62,462 bases of DNA from an uncultured Eubacteriales bacterium (GCA_902774025.1 CACYGY010000018.1:1-62462); one strand, 5' to 3'. Shown: positions 8,073 through 16,424, counted from the first letter of the stretch. The notes: generated from the sequence alone by a model not told the origin. Numbers and translations are program-made.

Positions 8073-9857
8073 ATGGAGAGAGAGGCATTCCTTCAGGTCT
8101 ACCGGCATTCCCTTGCTCACATCCTGGCCAAGGCCGTCATTGAGATTTTCGGTAAGGAGAACGTTCAGTACGCCATCGGCCCCCAGATCGCGGACGGTCT
8201 GTACTATGACTTCGTCCTGCCCCGGGGTGTGTCCACTGAAGATTTTCCGGAAATCGAAGCCAAGATGAAGGAAATTCTGAAGCGCAAGGAAGCCTGGCGC
8301 TGTGAGGAACTGACCCGGGCGGAAGCCCTGGAGCTGTTCAAAGATCAGAAGTTCAAGGTGGAGGTTATTGAAGACCTGCCGGAGGACGAAAAGCTGACGG
8401 TTTACTATACCGGAGATGACTATGTGGACCTCTGCCGCGGCCCTCACGTGGAAAACTCCGCGGAGCTTCTGAACACTGCTTTCAAGGTCAAGGCCGTTTC
8501 CAGCGCCTACTGGCGGGGGGATGAAAAGCGGGACAGCCTGCAGCGCATCTACGTCTACGCCTTCCCGGACCAGCAGCAGCTCAAGGCACACCTCGCCTGG
8601 GTGAAGGAAGCCATGGAGCGGGATCATAAAAAGATCGGGCCCCAGCTGGACCTGTTCATGTTCTCCGACACCGCTCCCGGCATGCCCTACTGGCTCCCCC
8701 GGGGATCCCGGCTGTACCAGGCTCTTCTGGCCTTTTCCAGAGAGCTTCAGGCACGGGAGGGTTATCAGGAAATCTCCGCTCCTGTTATCAACAGCAAGAA
8801 GCTCTGGCTCATTTCGGGACACTGGGCTCACTACCAGCACAACATGTTCGTGGTACCCGGCACCGACTGGACACCCAATGCCGAGGACATGATGGGTGCC
8901 AAGCCCATGAACTGCCCCAACGCCATGCTGACCTACAAGCGGACCCAGCATTCCTACAAGGAACTGCCCATTCGCTACAGTGAGTATGACGTTCTTCACC
9001 GCAAGGAAAAATCCGGCCAGATGAACGGTCTGTTCCGGGTCCAGGAGTTCCGGCAGGACGATGACCATACCTTTGTCATGGAAAGCCAGATTGAAGAGGA
9101 AATCGAGAGAATTCTGGCCATCGCGGACCGGATCTACTCCACCTTCGGCCTCAGCTACCGGGCGGAATTCTCCACCCGTCCCGAAGACTTCATGGGCGAC
9201 ATTGAGGTCTGGAACCGGGCGGAGGCAGCCCTCAAGCGTATTCTGGACAAGCGTTACGGCGAAGGCAATTATGAAGTCAACGAGGGAGACGGTGCCTTCT
9301 ACGGTCCCAAGATCGACCTGCAGATCAAGGACGCCCTGGGTCGGGAATGGCAATGCGGCACGGTGCAGCTGGACTTCCAGCTTCCCCACAACTTCGGCCT
9401 CACCTATCAGGACTCCAACAGCCAGATTCAGGAGCCGGTGGTGCTCCACAGGGCGATTTACGGCTCTTTTGAGCGTTTTATCGGCATCATCATCGAGCAC
9501 TTCAAGGGCGCTTTCCCCTTCTGGCTCAGCCCCGCCCAGGTGGCCATCGTGCCCATCCGCACCGAGCATAATGAATACGCCGAACAGGTGAATCAGAAAC
9601 TGCTTGATCTGGGCATCCGCACGGAAATTGATCTGGCCGATAAGAACATGAATGAAAAGATCAAGTTCTTCAAGACCATGAAGGATCCCTACATTGTTGT
9701 GGTGGGTGACAAGGAAATGGCCGACGGCACCGTTTCCATCACCATCCGCGGCCAGAAGCAGCAGCTTCATGACGTTCCCGTGGAACGCCTTCTGAGGATG
9801 TGCGATCATATGAACCGCACCCGCTGCCTGGACCTGATCACAGATCCCGGGTTCTGA
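8073..9857 (+). CDS. thrS: threonyl-tRNA synthetase, form without TGS domain
   Basis: The 594-residue protein begins with the second-additional/editing domain: HSLAHILAKAV near residue 13 and YTGDDYVDLCRGPHV near 112 carry the HxxxH and cysteine-histidine editing motifs. The class II catalytic core follows, with MNCPNAMLTYK (motif near 280), RVQEFRQDDDHTF (motif 2) and HRAIYGSFERFIGIIIEHF (motif 3), then the anticodon-binding domain with VVGDKEMADGTV. The usual N-terminal TGS domain (about 60 residues) is absent: the ATG at 8073 has AAAGGAG 12 bases before it and the T-box terminator lies just upstream, so no TGS is hidden there. Charges tRNA-Thr in the cytosol. Confidence 0.96.
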   Translation: MEREAFLQVYRHSLAHILAKAVIEIFGKENVQYAIGPQIADGLYYDFVLPRGVSTEDFPEIEAKMKEILKRKEAWRCEELTRAEALELFKDQKFKVEVIEDLPEDEKLTVYYTGDDYVDLCRGPHVENSAELLNTAFKVKAVSSAYWRGDEKRDSLQRIYVYAFPDQQQLKAHLAWVKEAMERDHKKIGPQLDLFMFSDTAPGMPYWLPRGSRLYQALLAFSRELQAREGYQEISAPVINSKKLWLISGHWAHYQHNMFVVPGTDWTPNAEDMMGAKPMNCPNAMLTYKRTQHSYKELPIRYSEYDVLHRKEKSGQMNGLFRVQEFRQDDDHTFVMESQIEEEIERILAIADRIYSTFGLSYRAEFSTRPEDFMGDIEVWNRAEAALKRILDKRYGEGNYEVNEGDGAFYGPKIDLQIKDALGREWQCGTVQLDFQLPHNFGLTYQDSNSQIQEPVVLHRAIYGSFERFIGIIIEHFKGAFPFWLSPAQVAIVPIRTEHNEYAEQVNQKLLDLGIRTEIDLADKNMNEKIKFFKTMKDPYIVVVGDKEMADGTVSITIRGQKQQLHDVPVERLLRMCDHMNRTRCLDLITDPGF

Positions 9858-9866
9858 TTCAGTCCT

Positions 9867-9901
9867 GCGGAACACCGCCCCATGCGGTGTTCCGCTTTTT
9901 T
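9867..9901 (+). terminator. intrinsic terminator after thrS
   Basis: GCGGAACACCGC and GCGGTGTTCCGC form a perfect twelve-pair stem (9867-9895) followed by TTTTTT. Confidence 0.9.
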
Positions 9902-9940
9902 GCATGAAAAAACGCCGCCAGATCCGCGGCGCCTGTGGGA

Positions 9941-10615
9941 TTACTCCGGATCGTCATAGACCTTCTCGCCAAGCGCCCTGAGAAGATCGCTCTGCTGCTC
10001 CTCCAGGGTCAGCTCCGGATTGAAGGTGATGGGCTTCATGACGCGTATGACCTTCTCCCTGGGGTCCACGTGGACAGGATAAAACTTCAGGGTCAGACCG
10101 AGTTTCCTGTATGCCATGGGAGCGATCATCAGGAAACCCTTGCTCAGTTCACTGGCATGATGCTGATATCCATCAGGGTACTGGGCAAAGATCACCAGAT
10201 GTTCTCTGTTCTTCAGCGCTTCCAGGCTTTCCCGGAACGTTTTCACAACCCGGGTGTCGTAATACACGGGAATACCCGGCACCAGCCGGATGATGGAGGG
10301 AAGGATCAGCGCGACCAAATAGGGAATCGTGATGTTATACAGCCAGGCAAGCCTGCTCTCGGGGTTCCACCAATTGTCATTGCGGATATAGGCGGGCAGG
10401 CCTTTCCTGTCCAGGATCCCGTGATTAAACCAGGTACGACAGCAGTCCCGGAGCTGAAAATGCACCACCATGCCGATGGGCCCGCCGGAGCGCGCATGAT
10501 TGGGACAGAACACACAGGGCTCCCCGTCAAAGGGTTCCTCCCATTCCGTTCTGTATTTTGTGGTGAACAGCTTCACGAAAAAGCGAAGAAACCGGAATCG
10601 CAGCTTGAGTTTCAT
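9941..10615 (-). CDS. PlsC-like acyltransferase with altered catalytic motif
   Basis: The 224-residue protein has the order of blocks seen in 1-acyl-glycerol-3-phosphate acyltransferases: CPNHARSGGP near residue 38, then a hydrophobic middle (ITIPYLVALILPSIIRLVPG), PVYYDTR near 128 and a VIFAQYPDG stretch in the place of the family's FPEGTR block. The catalytic NHxxxxD motif reads N-H-A-R-S-G-G, so the expected aspartate is a glycine. The start at 10615 is chosen for a GGGAGG five bases upstream; a longer frame to 10660 lacks one. It probably acts at the membrane on an acyl acceptor, but loss of the aspartate makes activity uncertain. Divergent from rpmH. Confidence 0.65.
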   Translation of the reverse strand: MKLKLRFRFLRFFVKLFTTKYRTEWEEPFDGEPCVFCPNHARSGGPIGMVVHFQLRDCCRTWFNHGILDRKGLPAYIRNDNWWNPESRLAWLYNITIPYLVALILPSIIRLVPGIPVYYDTRVVKTFRESLEALKNREHLVIFAQYPDGYQHHASELSKGFLMIAPMAYRKLGLTLKFYPVHVDPREKVIRVMKPITFNPELTLEEQQSDLLRALGEKVYDDPE

Positions 10616-10769
10616 GGAATCCTCCCATTTTCCGGAAAATGCCATGTCCGCATCTGACATGCGGACACAGCCGTGATTCTATCATATGCGCGTGAGAAAA
10701 ACCAGTGCTTTTCCGCTCCCGGCCCCATCACACCGGTGTTCTTTTGCCACAGAGAAACGTGAAAAATGC

Positions 10770-10798
10770 TTGACATGCCCCGGATGTTTATGTATACT
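10770..10798 (+). promoter_or_regulatory. strong promoter of the rpmH operon
   Basis: TTGACA at 10770-10775 and TATACT at 10793-10798 with a 17-base spacer, about 70 bases before rpmH. Confidence 0.85.
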
Positions 10799-10865
10799 CT
10801 GCGAGATGTCATTTAGCTTGTGACCGGTATTTGCCGGTTGATGAAACGATTGAGGAGTGTTGTAC

Positions 10866-11000
10866 ATGTTCCGTACGTATCAGCCCAAGAAGCGTCAGCG
10901 CAGCAAGGTGCATGGATTCCGTTCCCGCATGTCCACCCGGAACGGCCGCCGTGTTCTGGCCGCCCGTCGTCGTCGCGGCCGGAAGCAGCTGACTGTCTGA
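10866..11000 (+). CDS. rpmH: 50S ribosomal protein L34
   Basis: The 44-residue, highly basic protein starts [20 protein letters not shown] and ends with GRKQLTV, the full L34 pattern including the [19 protein letters not shown] block. L34 is a late-assembling protein of the large ribosomal subunit. GAGGAG at about 10852-10857 fixes the start. It leads the conserved rpmH-rnpA-yidD-yidC-jag order. Confidence 0.97.
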   Translation: MFRTYQPKKRQRSKVHGFRSRMSTRNGRRVLAARRRRGRKQLTV

Positions 11001-11081
11001 TCCGCCTTTGAAGAGCCGCGTTCAGACTGGCATGGATGTACGTGTTCCATAGACATGGACCGTATCCACAGCGTGGAGACA

Positions 11082-11121
11082 GCCCGCCTTTAGCGAGTCA
11101 GTGCGCCTGAGGCGGGCTTTT
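11082..11121 (+). terminator. attenuating terminator between rpmH and rnpA
   Basis: GCCCGCCT (11082-11089) pairs with AGGCGGGC (11110-11117), followed by TTTT. It probably lowers rnpA expression relative to rpmH, since no new promoter is obvious before rnpA. Confidence 0.7.
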
Positions 11122-11192
11122 CCTTGTGAAGGGCACACGTTTTTGCCCTGATCCAGATGGGCGCATCCGGGCCCGGATAGAGGGGATGTACC

Positions 11193-11534
11193 ATGGAGAA
11201 GAGTTATCGGTTGAAGAAAAACGGGGCGTTTCAGTACGTGTACAGGCGCGGAAAGAGCGTATCCACCCGTGATCTGGTCATGCTCGCTGCCAGAGGTAGG
11301 GGGCTGAAGGTCGGTTTTTCCGTCAGCAAGAAGGTGGGCAACGCTGTCACGCGCAATCAGGTGAAGCGTCGTCTGCGTGAATGTTTTCGGCCCCATCTGG
11401 GGGATGTGAAAAACGGTCTCTACGTGATTGTAGCCAGGCCTTCCGCCGCGGAGGCTACCTTCCAGATGCTGCAAAAGCAGGTTCAGGATCTGCTTTTGCG
11501 GCAGCATGCTTTCAGGGAAGGACATAACGCCTGA
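11193..11534 (+). CDS. rnpA: ribonuclease P protein component
   Basis: The 113-residue basic protein carries the RnpA signature, here [10 protein letters not shown] (about residues 53-62), with the preceding [13 protein letters not shown] strand. It joins the catalytic RNase P RNA to process tRNA 5' ends. The stop overlaps the yidD start by one base, TGATG. Length is normal for the family. Confidence 0.96.
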   Translation: MEKSYRLKKNGAFQYVYRRGKSVSTRDLVMLAARGRGLKVGFSVSKKVGNAVTRNQVKRRLRECFRPHLGDVKNGLYVIVARPSAAEATFQMLQKQVQDLLLRQHAFREGHNA

Positions 11535-11776
11535 TGAAAACATTTCTTCTTGGATGCATTCGATTTTACCGCCGGCATCTTTCGCGTCTCAAAGGTGTTT
11601 CCACCTGCCGGTTTACCCCGACCTGTTCCGAATATGCCATGACCGCGATCGAGCGGTTTGGCGTATGCCGGGGAGGCTGGCTGGCCGTGAAGCGCATTCT
11701 GCGATGCAATCCGATGTTTCCGGGCGGTTATGATCCGGTTCCGGATGATCCCTGCACAACACTAAGGAGGGAATAA
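11534..11776 (+). CDS. yidD: membrane protein insertion efficiency factor YidD
   Basis: The 80-residue protein shows the complete YidD pattern: [10 protein letters not shown], then [11 protein letters not shown] with the two conserved cysteines, and [18 protein letters not shown]. It is a small amphipathic protein at the inner face of the membrane that assists YidC-dependent insertion. It sits between rnpA and yidC as in most Gram-positive genomes, six bases before yidC. Confidence 0.96.
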   Translation: MKTFLLGCIRFYRRHLSRLKGVSTCRFTPTCSEYAMTAIERFGVCRGGWLAVKRILRCNPMFPGGYDPVPDDPCTTLRRE

Positions 11777-11782
11777 CCACAC

Positions 11783-12793
11783 ATGAGCGATTTCCTGAAA
11801 GGGATCATCGACGGCATCAACTCGGTTCTGGGCAATTATGGCTGGTCCATTATGGTCTTTACCCTGATGATCCGTGTGATCCTGCTACCCTTCGACTACA
11901 AAAGCCGTGTGGGCATGCGCCGCATGTCCGATGTGCAGCCCAAGATGGCCGAACTTCAGAAGAAGTATGGCAAGGACCGTGAAAAGCTCAATCAGAAAAT
12001 GTCGGAACTTTATAAGAAAGAGCGTGTTTCACCCCTTTCCGGCTGTCTTCCCATGCTCCTCTCCTACCCTATCCTGATTGCCATGTTCGCCGCCATGCGT
12101 CTGATTGCCAACGAACAGGTGGTCCAGCAGGTTATCTCTATCCTGCAGAATCCCTCTCATCTGCCTCAGTTTGAGGGCTGGCTGTGGGTTCACAACATCT
12201 GGATGCCGGACTCTCCCTTTTCCTCCACCATGCCGGACCTCAATACCATCCGTCAGGTGCCTTCGGATGTGTGGCTGAGATACATCACTCCCGAAATTCT
12301 GTCCACGCTCCCCTCGGAACTGTCCCATCTCACCATGGACAGCTTCACCCAGGCCAACCTCAATGGCACGATTACCGAACTTTTCACCGTCCTTACCTCC
12401 ATGCCTGTCTATGAGACGGCCACAGCGATTGTTCCCGGCTGGACTTTCAATCTTCTCATCACACAATTCAGCGTCATGCAGCTGCGTAACGGCTATTTCC
12501 TGCTGCCCATTCTGTCCGCTGTCTCCCAGTTTGTGATGACCAAGCTTCAGCCTCAGCAGTCTACAGCCCCCTCTCCCAACGGCAACGGCCAGGCCAATAT
12601 GACCGGCAAGTTCATGACCTACTTCTTCCCCCTCTTCTCATTGTGGATCTGCTCCAACTACAACGGTGCTTTTGCCCTGTACTGGGTGACGTCCAACCTG
12701 ATCGCCATGTTGGAGAACTACCTCATCAATCTGTATCTGGATAAGAAGAAGGCAAAAGCCAGTGCCATCAAAACGGAGGCGAGTGTTCGATGA
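11783..12793 (+). CDS. yidC: membrane protein insertase YidC/Oxa1
   Basis: The 336-residue protein is the short Gram-positive form. It has a first membrane segment (GWSIMVFTLMIRVILLPFDY, about 20-39), the cytosolic coiled hairpin rich in K/E (about 50-75), and further membrane segments including PLSGCLPMLLSYPILIAMFA and WICSNYNGAFALYWVTSNL. The conserved arginine R31 lies in the first segment as in SpoIIIJ-type insertases. There is no obvious lipoprotein signal; the N-terminus MSDFLKGIIDGINSVLG is amphipathic. It overlaps the jag start by four bases (ATGA). Confidence 0.95.
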   Translation: MSDFLKGIIDGINSVLGNYGWSIMVFTLMIRVILLPFDYKSRVGMRRMSDVQPKMAELQKKYGKDREKLNQKMSELYKKERVSPLSGCLPMLLSYPILIAMFAAMRLIANEQVVQQVISILQNPSHLPQFEGWLWVHNIWMPDSPFSSTMPDLNTIRQVPSDVWLRYITPEILSTLPSELSHLTMDSFTQANLNGTITELFTVLTSMPVYETATAIVPGWTFNLLITQFSVMQLRNGYFLLPILSAVSQFVMTKLQPQQSTAPSPNGNGQANMTGKFMTYFFPLFSLWICSNYNGAFALYWVTSNLIAMLENYLINLYLDKKKAKASAIKTEASVR

Positions 12794-13773
12794 TCAGTGT
12801 TGAAAAAAGCGCGCGCACACAGGAAGAAGCGATTGAGGAAGCGTTGAATGAACTGAACGCATCCATCAGCGACGTGGATGTAAAGGTGCTGGAAGAGGGC
12901 AGCAAGGGTCTGTTCGGTCTTTTCGGTTCCAAACTGGCACGTGTTCTGGTCACTCTGAAGAATTCCCCGGAGGATGACGATCCCCTGAAGGTGCTCAGTG
13001 ATAAAAGCGAAAAGCCCGCAGCCAAAGCACCCAAAGAAAAACCCGTCAGGGAAAAAGCCGCTGAGGCGGCCAGGCCCGCACCGCAGACCAAGGCCCCTGT
13101 ACAGACTGTGCCTGAGGTCAGGGCTCTGGAACAGAGTGTCACTGAAACTGCCAAAGCCCCGAGGCCCGAACCTGTACGGCGTACAAACCCCAGCAAACAG
13201 CAGACGCCTGCTGCCGTAACGGAACCTGAACCCGTGCCTGATGAAGTGGTGGAGAAGGCTCCCGTTTCCGCCCTGGTCAAACCTGAAATTCATATCCTTC
13301 CCCCGGAATCTCTCACGGAGGACACAGCCGCGGGCAGGACAGCTGCCTTTGTGTCAGAACTGACAAAACTCATGGGGGTGGATGTCACCCTTCAGACCGG
13401 TGTGGACGATGAAGGCAACGTTTACGTGAGCATGTCCGGGGACACCCTGGGGATTCTCATCGGACGCCGGGGCGAAACTCTGGATGCCCTGCAGTACCTC
13501 ACCAGCCTGAAAGTCAACCGGGGTCAGGAGAATTACACGCGTGTCACTCTTGACACGGAGAACTATCGGGCAAAACGCGAGGATACCCTCATCCGTCTTG
13601 CCAACCGGATGGCCAACCGCGCTGTCAAGAACGGCCGCAAGGTTATCATGGAACCCATGAATCCTTATGAGCGGCGGATCATTCACTCCGCTCTCCAGTC
13701 CAACGCACAGGTGGAAACCCATTCGGAAGGTGAAGAACCCAACCGTCACGTGGTTATTACGGTTGTACGCTGA
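12790..13773 (+). CDS. jag: Jag/KhpB RNA-binding protein
   Basis: The 327-residue protein has the Jag N-terminal domain (VEKSARTQEEAIEEALNELN, ending GLFGLFGSKLARV), a long Pro/Ala/Lys-rich linker (about 70-165), a KH-like domain with GDTLGILIGRRGETLDAL near 217-234 and a C-terminal R3H domain (MNPYERRIIHSALQ, ending NRHVVITVVR). KhpB partners KhpA in RNA binding linked to cell elongation. Start overlaps yidC by four bases; the linker is longer than in B. subtilis SpoIIIJ-associated Jag. Confidence 0.93.
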   Translation: MISVEKSARTQEEAIEEALNELNASISDVDVKVLEEGSKGLFGLFGSKLARVLVTLKNSPEDDDPLKVLSDKSEKPAAKAPKEKPVREKAAEAARPAPQTKAPVQTVPEVRALEQSVTETAKAPRPEPVRRTNPSKQQTPAAVTEPEPVPDEVVEKAPVSALVKPEIHILPPESLTEDTAAGRTAAFVSELTKLMGVDVTLQTGVDDEGNVYVSMSGDTLGILIGRRGETLDALQYLTSLKVNRGQENYTRVTLDTENYRAKREDTLIRLANRMANRAVKNGRKVIMEPMNPYERRIIHSALQSNAQVETHSEGEEPNRHVVITVVR

Positions 13774-13779
13774 TCCTGA

Positions 13780-13815
13780 AACCCGGCAGGGCACTTCATG
13801 TCCCCGCCGGGTTTT
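13780..13815 (+). terminator. terminator of the rpmH-jag operon
   Basis: AACCCGGC (13780-13787) pairs with GCCGGGTT (13806-13813), extended by GGG/CCC, and ends in TTTTC. Confidence 0.8.
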
Positions 13816-14017
13816 CTGTCTGTCACATTCTGTACGGATATGGTCAGAACAATGGCATGGAATCCAGTCCCGGGGATGAACCTTCACCGCAGATGGGGAT
13901 GGTCTTGCCTGCTGGATGGATCGAAACGCAGTCGGACCTCAGAATGCCCTGAAAACAGAGCGTCGGGTGCGGCGGAAAGACTGTAAATTTTCCCCTCCCT
14001 GCCCATATTTTCAATCG

Positions 14018-14047
14018 AAAAAACCACCGGAATCATGCCGGCGGTTT
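14018..14047 (-). terminator. terminator of mscL
   Basis: Read on the minus strand, AAACCGCCGG and CCGGTGGTTT pair (14021-14047) and run into TTTTTT. The stretch 13816-14017 between this and the jag terminator holds no feature I can see. Confidence 0.75.
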
Positions 14048-14067
14048 CGGATATGCCTGTGACCTTT

Positions 14068-14460
14068 TCACTTCAGTTCAGAAGTGCAGTGCGGGCAGCG
14101 GGTTGCTTCCAGATCGATCTCTGTCTTGCAGAAAGGGCATTTCTTGGTGGTGACCTTTTTGGGTTCTTCCTTCTTGCCAAGCTTCAGCAGCGTATTCACG
14201 CCACGCAGGATACAGAAGAGCACGAAGGCTGTGATGATAAAGTTGATCACCACGGTCAGAAAAGATGACACAGCAGTCAGGACGCTGTAGTTCGCATTGG
14301 CTTCCCGATTGAAAATCAGGTTCAGCAGGGGATTGATAAAGTTTTCCGTCAGGCTGGTAACAATCCCGGTGAAAGCGCCACCGATGATAATACCGATGGC
14401 CATGTCCAGAACATTTCCGCGAAGAGCAAATTCCTTGAATTCCTTCATGAACTTTTTCAT
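14068..14460 (-). CDS. mscL: large-conductance mechanosensitive channel with C-terminal zinc ribbon
   Basis: The 130-residue protein is MscL: FKEFALRGNVLDMAIGIIIG opens the first transmembrane helix (about 10-42), a periplasmic loop follows, and the second helix is FLTVVINFIITAFVLFCILR (about 68-90). After the usual cytoplasmic KKEEP charge cluster it continues into CPFC...CPHC, a four-cysteine zinc-ribbon pattern in the last 25 residues that standard MscL lacks. It releases solutes under osmotic downshock. The start at 14460 is preceded by AAAGGGG; a longer frame to 14547 has no membrane-compatible N-terminus. Confidence 0.93.
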   Translation of the reverse strand: MKKFMKEFKEFALRGNVLDMAIGIIIGGAFTGIVTSLTENFINPLLNLIFNREANANYSVLTAVSSFLTVVINFIITAFVLFCILRGVNTLLKLGKKEEPKKVTTKKCPFCKTEIDLEATRCPHCTSELK

Positions 14461-14793
14461 GATTCGTAACCCCTTTCCTGTTTTGAACATCCATCTTATT
14501 TTAACACAGTCCCGGACATCCTTCAAGGAATGTGGCGAAGTTTTCATCTTTTTTCAAAGGTGCCTGGCCTGCGGAAAATCCAGGAGGAACTGAGCAGGGT
14601 CATGAGAATGGATAGTGAACAGACAGACATGAAGGTTCTTCCACAGGGTATTTGGATTCCATAACACAGCAAGCATAACGTGTTCCTTCCTGCAGCGCCT
14701 GCAAATCCACGGTCTGACTCGTTTCCCTTCCAGTCCTGTCTTGCGAACCTGGCCTGCTTTGGTTCCAGGGAAAATAAAAGGCATCACAAGAAC
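14461..14793. other. intergenic stretch without a recognised gene
   Basis: About 330 bases between mscL and the minus-strand tRNA terminator. A minus-strand open frame of 87 codons exists but begins inside the terminator hairpin and has no ribosome binding site, so I do not call it. An mscL promoter should lie just above 14480. Confidence 0.4.
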
Positions 14794-14827
14794 AAAAAAC
14801 ATCCTGATCCAATCCATGATCAGGATG
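14794..14827 (-). terminator. terminator of the Val-Asp-Phe-Gly-Cys tRNA operon
   Basis: CATCCTGATC and GATCAGGATG form a perfect ten-pair stem (14800-14827); on the minus strand it is followed by TTTTTT. Confidence 0.9.
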
Positions 14828-14833
14828 CATATG

Positions 14834-14908
14834 TGGAGGTGCCACCCAGACTCGAACTGGGGAATAAAGGTTTTGCAGACCTTGGCCTTACCACTTGGCT
14901 ATGGCACC
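14834..14908 (-). tRNA. tRNA-Cys (GCA)
   Basis: Acceptor GGTGCCA/TGGCACC, TTCGAGT T-loop, anticodon GCA within CTGCAAA, CCA end encoded. Last gene of the minus-strand tRNA operon. Confidence 0.95.
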
Positions 14909-14915
14909 AATGAAA

Positions 14916-14991
14916 TGGAGCGGTAGACGGGATTCGGACCCGCGACATCCACCTTGGCAAGGTGGCACTCTACCAGCTGAGCTACTACCGC
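14916..14991 (-). tRNA. tRNA-Gly (GCC), copy 1
   Basis: Acceptor GCGGTAG/CTACCGC, anticodon GCC within TTGCCAA, CCA encoded. Identical over all 76 bases to the plus-strand copy at 17166-17241. Confidence 0.95.
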
Positions 14992-14999
14992 AAAGAATG

Positions 15000-15072
15000 T
15001 GCCTTGGGGCGGAATCGAACCACCGACACGCAGATTTTCAGTCTGCTGCTCTACCGACTGAGCTACCAAGGC
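15000..15072 (-). tRNA. tRNA-Phe (GAA)
   Basis: Acceptor GCCTTGG/CCAAGGC with discriminator A, anticodon GAA within CTGAAAA. CCA is not encoded. Confidence 0.95.
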
Positions 15073-15081
15073 AAATATACA

Positions 15082-15155
15082 CGACCCGGAAGGGGCTCGA
15101 ACCCTCGACCTCCAGCGTGACAGGCTGGCGCTCTAACCAACTGAGCTACCGGGCC
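15082..15155 (-). tRNA. tRNA-Asp (GTC)
   Basis: Acceptor GGCCCGG/CCGGGTC (one G-T pair), discriminator G, anticodon GTC within CTGTCAC. CCA is not encoded. Confidence 0.95.
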
Positions 15156-15161
15156 ATGATT

Positions 15162-15237
15162 TGGTGGGAACAACAGGGCTCGAACCTGTGACCCTCTGCT
15201 TGTAAGGCAGATGCTCTCCCAGCTGAGCTATGCTCCC
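15162..15237 (-). tRNA. tRNA-Val (TAC)
   Basis: Acceptor GGGAGCA/TGTTCCC, anticodon TAC within CTTACAA, CCA encoded. First gene after the operon promoter. Confidence 0.95.
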
Positions 15238-15280
15238 TGACACCACAGCCATTCCCGCGTCGCATTCACAACGCTCGCTA

Positions 15281-15309
15281 AGTTTACCTCTGCTTCGATC
15301 CTTTGTCAA
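15281..15309 (-). promoter_or_regulatory. promoter of the minus-strand tRNA operon
   Basis: On the minus strand TTGACA (15309-15304) and TAAACT (15286-15281) are 17 bases apart, about 44 bases before tRNA-Val. Confidence 0.75.
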
Positions 15310-15447
15310 GATCTTTTTTCAGTTTTTTTCCATGTGAAAAAACCATGAAATTCAGCCCATTCTGTCAACGTTCTGCCGTTCTTTCCCCATGCACACTGTC
15401 TCTTCCAGCGATGATTGTTTTCTTCTGTGATTTACACCCCCTTCTGT

Positions 15448-15476
15448 TTGACGATCGATTGAGGCGATGATAAGAT
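15448..15476 (+). promoter_or_regulatory. promoter of the DUF368 gene
   Basis: TTGACG at 15448-15453 and TAAGAT at 15471-15476, 17-base spacer, about 40 bases before the start codon. Confidence 0.6.
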
Positions 15477-15517
15477 AGGACTGTTTCAATTTACAGTCAG
15501 AAAGAGGTACGTGTTTC

Positions 15518-16417
15518 ATGAAATTACTTCACTCCCTGACCGATATTCTCCGGGGTTTCGTGGTTGGACTGGCAAACCTGATTCCCGGTGTCAGCGGTGG
15601 AACCATGATGGTCGCCATGGGTGTTTATAACAAACTCATTCACGCCATCACCAACATTTTCAAGGAATTCAAAAAAAGCTTCCTGACCCTTCTCCCCTAC
15701 GTAATCGGCATGCTCCTGGCCATTGCCCTCGGTTCCGTGGGACTGAAAATGGCTTTCCAGAATTATCCGCTGCCCACCAATACCCTGTTCATCGGACTGA
15801 TCCTGGGCAGCGTACCCGCCCTGTTCAGAGAAGTCAGAGGAGAAAAAAAAGGAATCCCCGGCGTACTTCTCTTTATCTTCTTCTTTGCCTCTGTCATTGT
15901 GCTGAAACTGGTGGAAAGCAATCACAGCAATGTTCTTAATACCGGATTTCTGGATATTCTGAAATATCTCCTCATGGGTGTCATCGCCAGTGCCACCATG
16001 GTCATTCCGGGTGTCTCAGGTTCCATGATCCTCAAGACCATGGGGTATTATGAGCCCATTGTCACCGGGGCCATTCCGGATCTGATGAAAGGAATTTCTT
16101 CCGGGGCCTGGGATCAGGCAGGTCACAGCATCGCGGTTCTGCTCCCCTTTGGCATCGGCTGTGTTCTGGGCATCTACTTCGTTTCCAGATTCATCGATTA
16201 CCTTCTGCATCATTACAAGGGATATACGTACATGGCTGTTCTGGGCATGGTGCTGGCTTCCCCTGTAGTAACCCTCATTGACAGAAGTCTCTATGATCAG
16301 GTGGGATGGGTCCTGATTCTGATTTCCGTTGTCACCTTTGCCGTGGGCTTCGTCGTCGCCACCAAAATGGGCAGTGACCCTTCTCCGGAAGAAAAACTGG
16401 AGACTCCCAGGGAATGA
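15518..16417 (+). CDS. DUF368 family polyprenyl-phosphate transporter (PopT-like)
   Basis: The 299-residue multi-pass membrane protein has the DUF368 fold with its inverted repeat: GLANLIPGVSGGTMMVAMGVY near residues 17-37 (two halves GLANLIPGVSGG and TMMVAMGVY) and the matching MVIPGVSGSMILKTMGYYEP near 158. About eight hydrophobic segments are visible. Published work on DUF368 (PopT) assigns recycling of undecaprenyl phosphate across the membrane for cell-wall synthesis; the role here is by family. AAAGAGG precedes ATG 15518. The gene stands alone between two tRNA operons. Confidence 0.88.
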   Translation: MKLLHSLTDILRGFVVGLANLIPGVSGGTMMVAMGVYNKLIHAITNIFKEFKKSFLTLLPYVIGMLLAIALGSVGLKMAFQNYPLPTNTLFIGLILGSVPALFREVRGEKKGIPGVLLFIFFFASVIVLKLVESNHSNVLNTGFLDILKYLLMGVIASATMVIPGVSGSMILKTMGYYEPIVTGAIPDLMKGISSGAWDQAGHSIAVLLPFGIGCVLGIYFVSRFIDYLLHHYKGYTYMAVLGMVLASPVVTLIDRSLYDQVGWVLILISVVTFAVGFVVATKMGSDPSPEEKLETPRE

Positions 16418-16424
16418 ATTTCCT

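Noticed and set aside
7797..9905. 702-codon minus-strand open frame opposite thrS
   Set aside because: Shadow of thrS and its T-box; repetitive H/G/L/V composition typical of antisense frames.
14554..14817. 87-codon minus-strand frame with a hydrophobic start
   Set aside because: It begins inside the tRNA operon terminator hairpin and lacks a ribosome binding site.
14895..15191. 98-codon frame across the minus-strand tRNA genes
   Set aside because: The bases are fully explained by four tRNA genes; the peptide is a well-known artefact of tRNA clusters.
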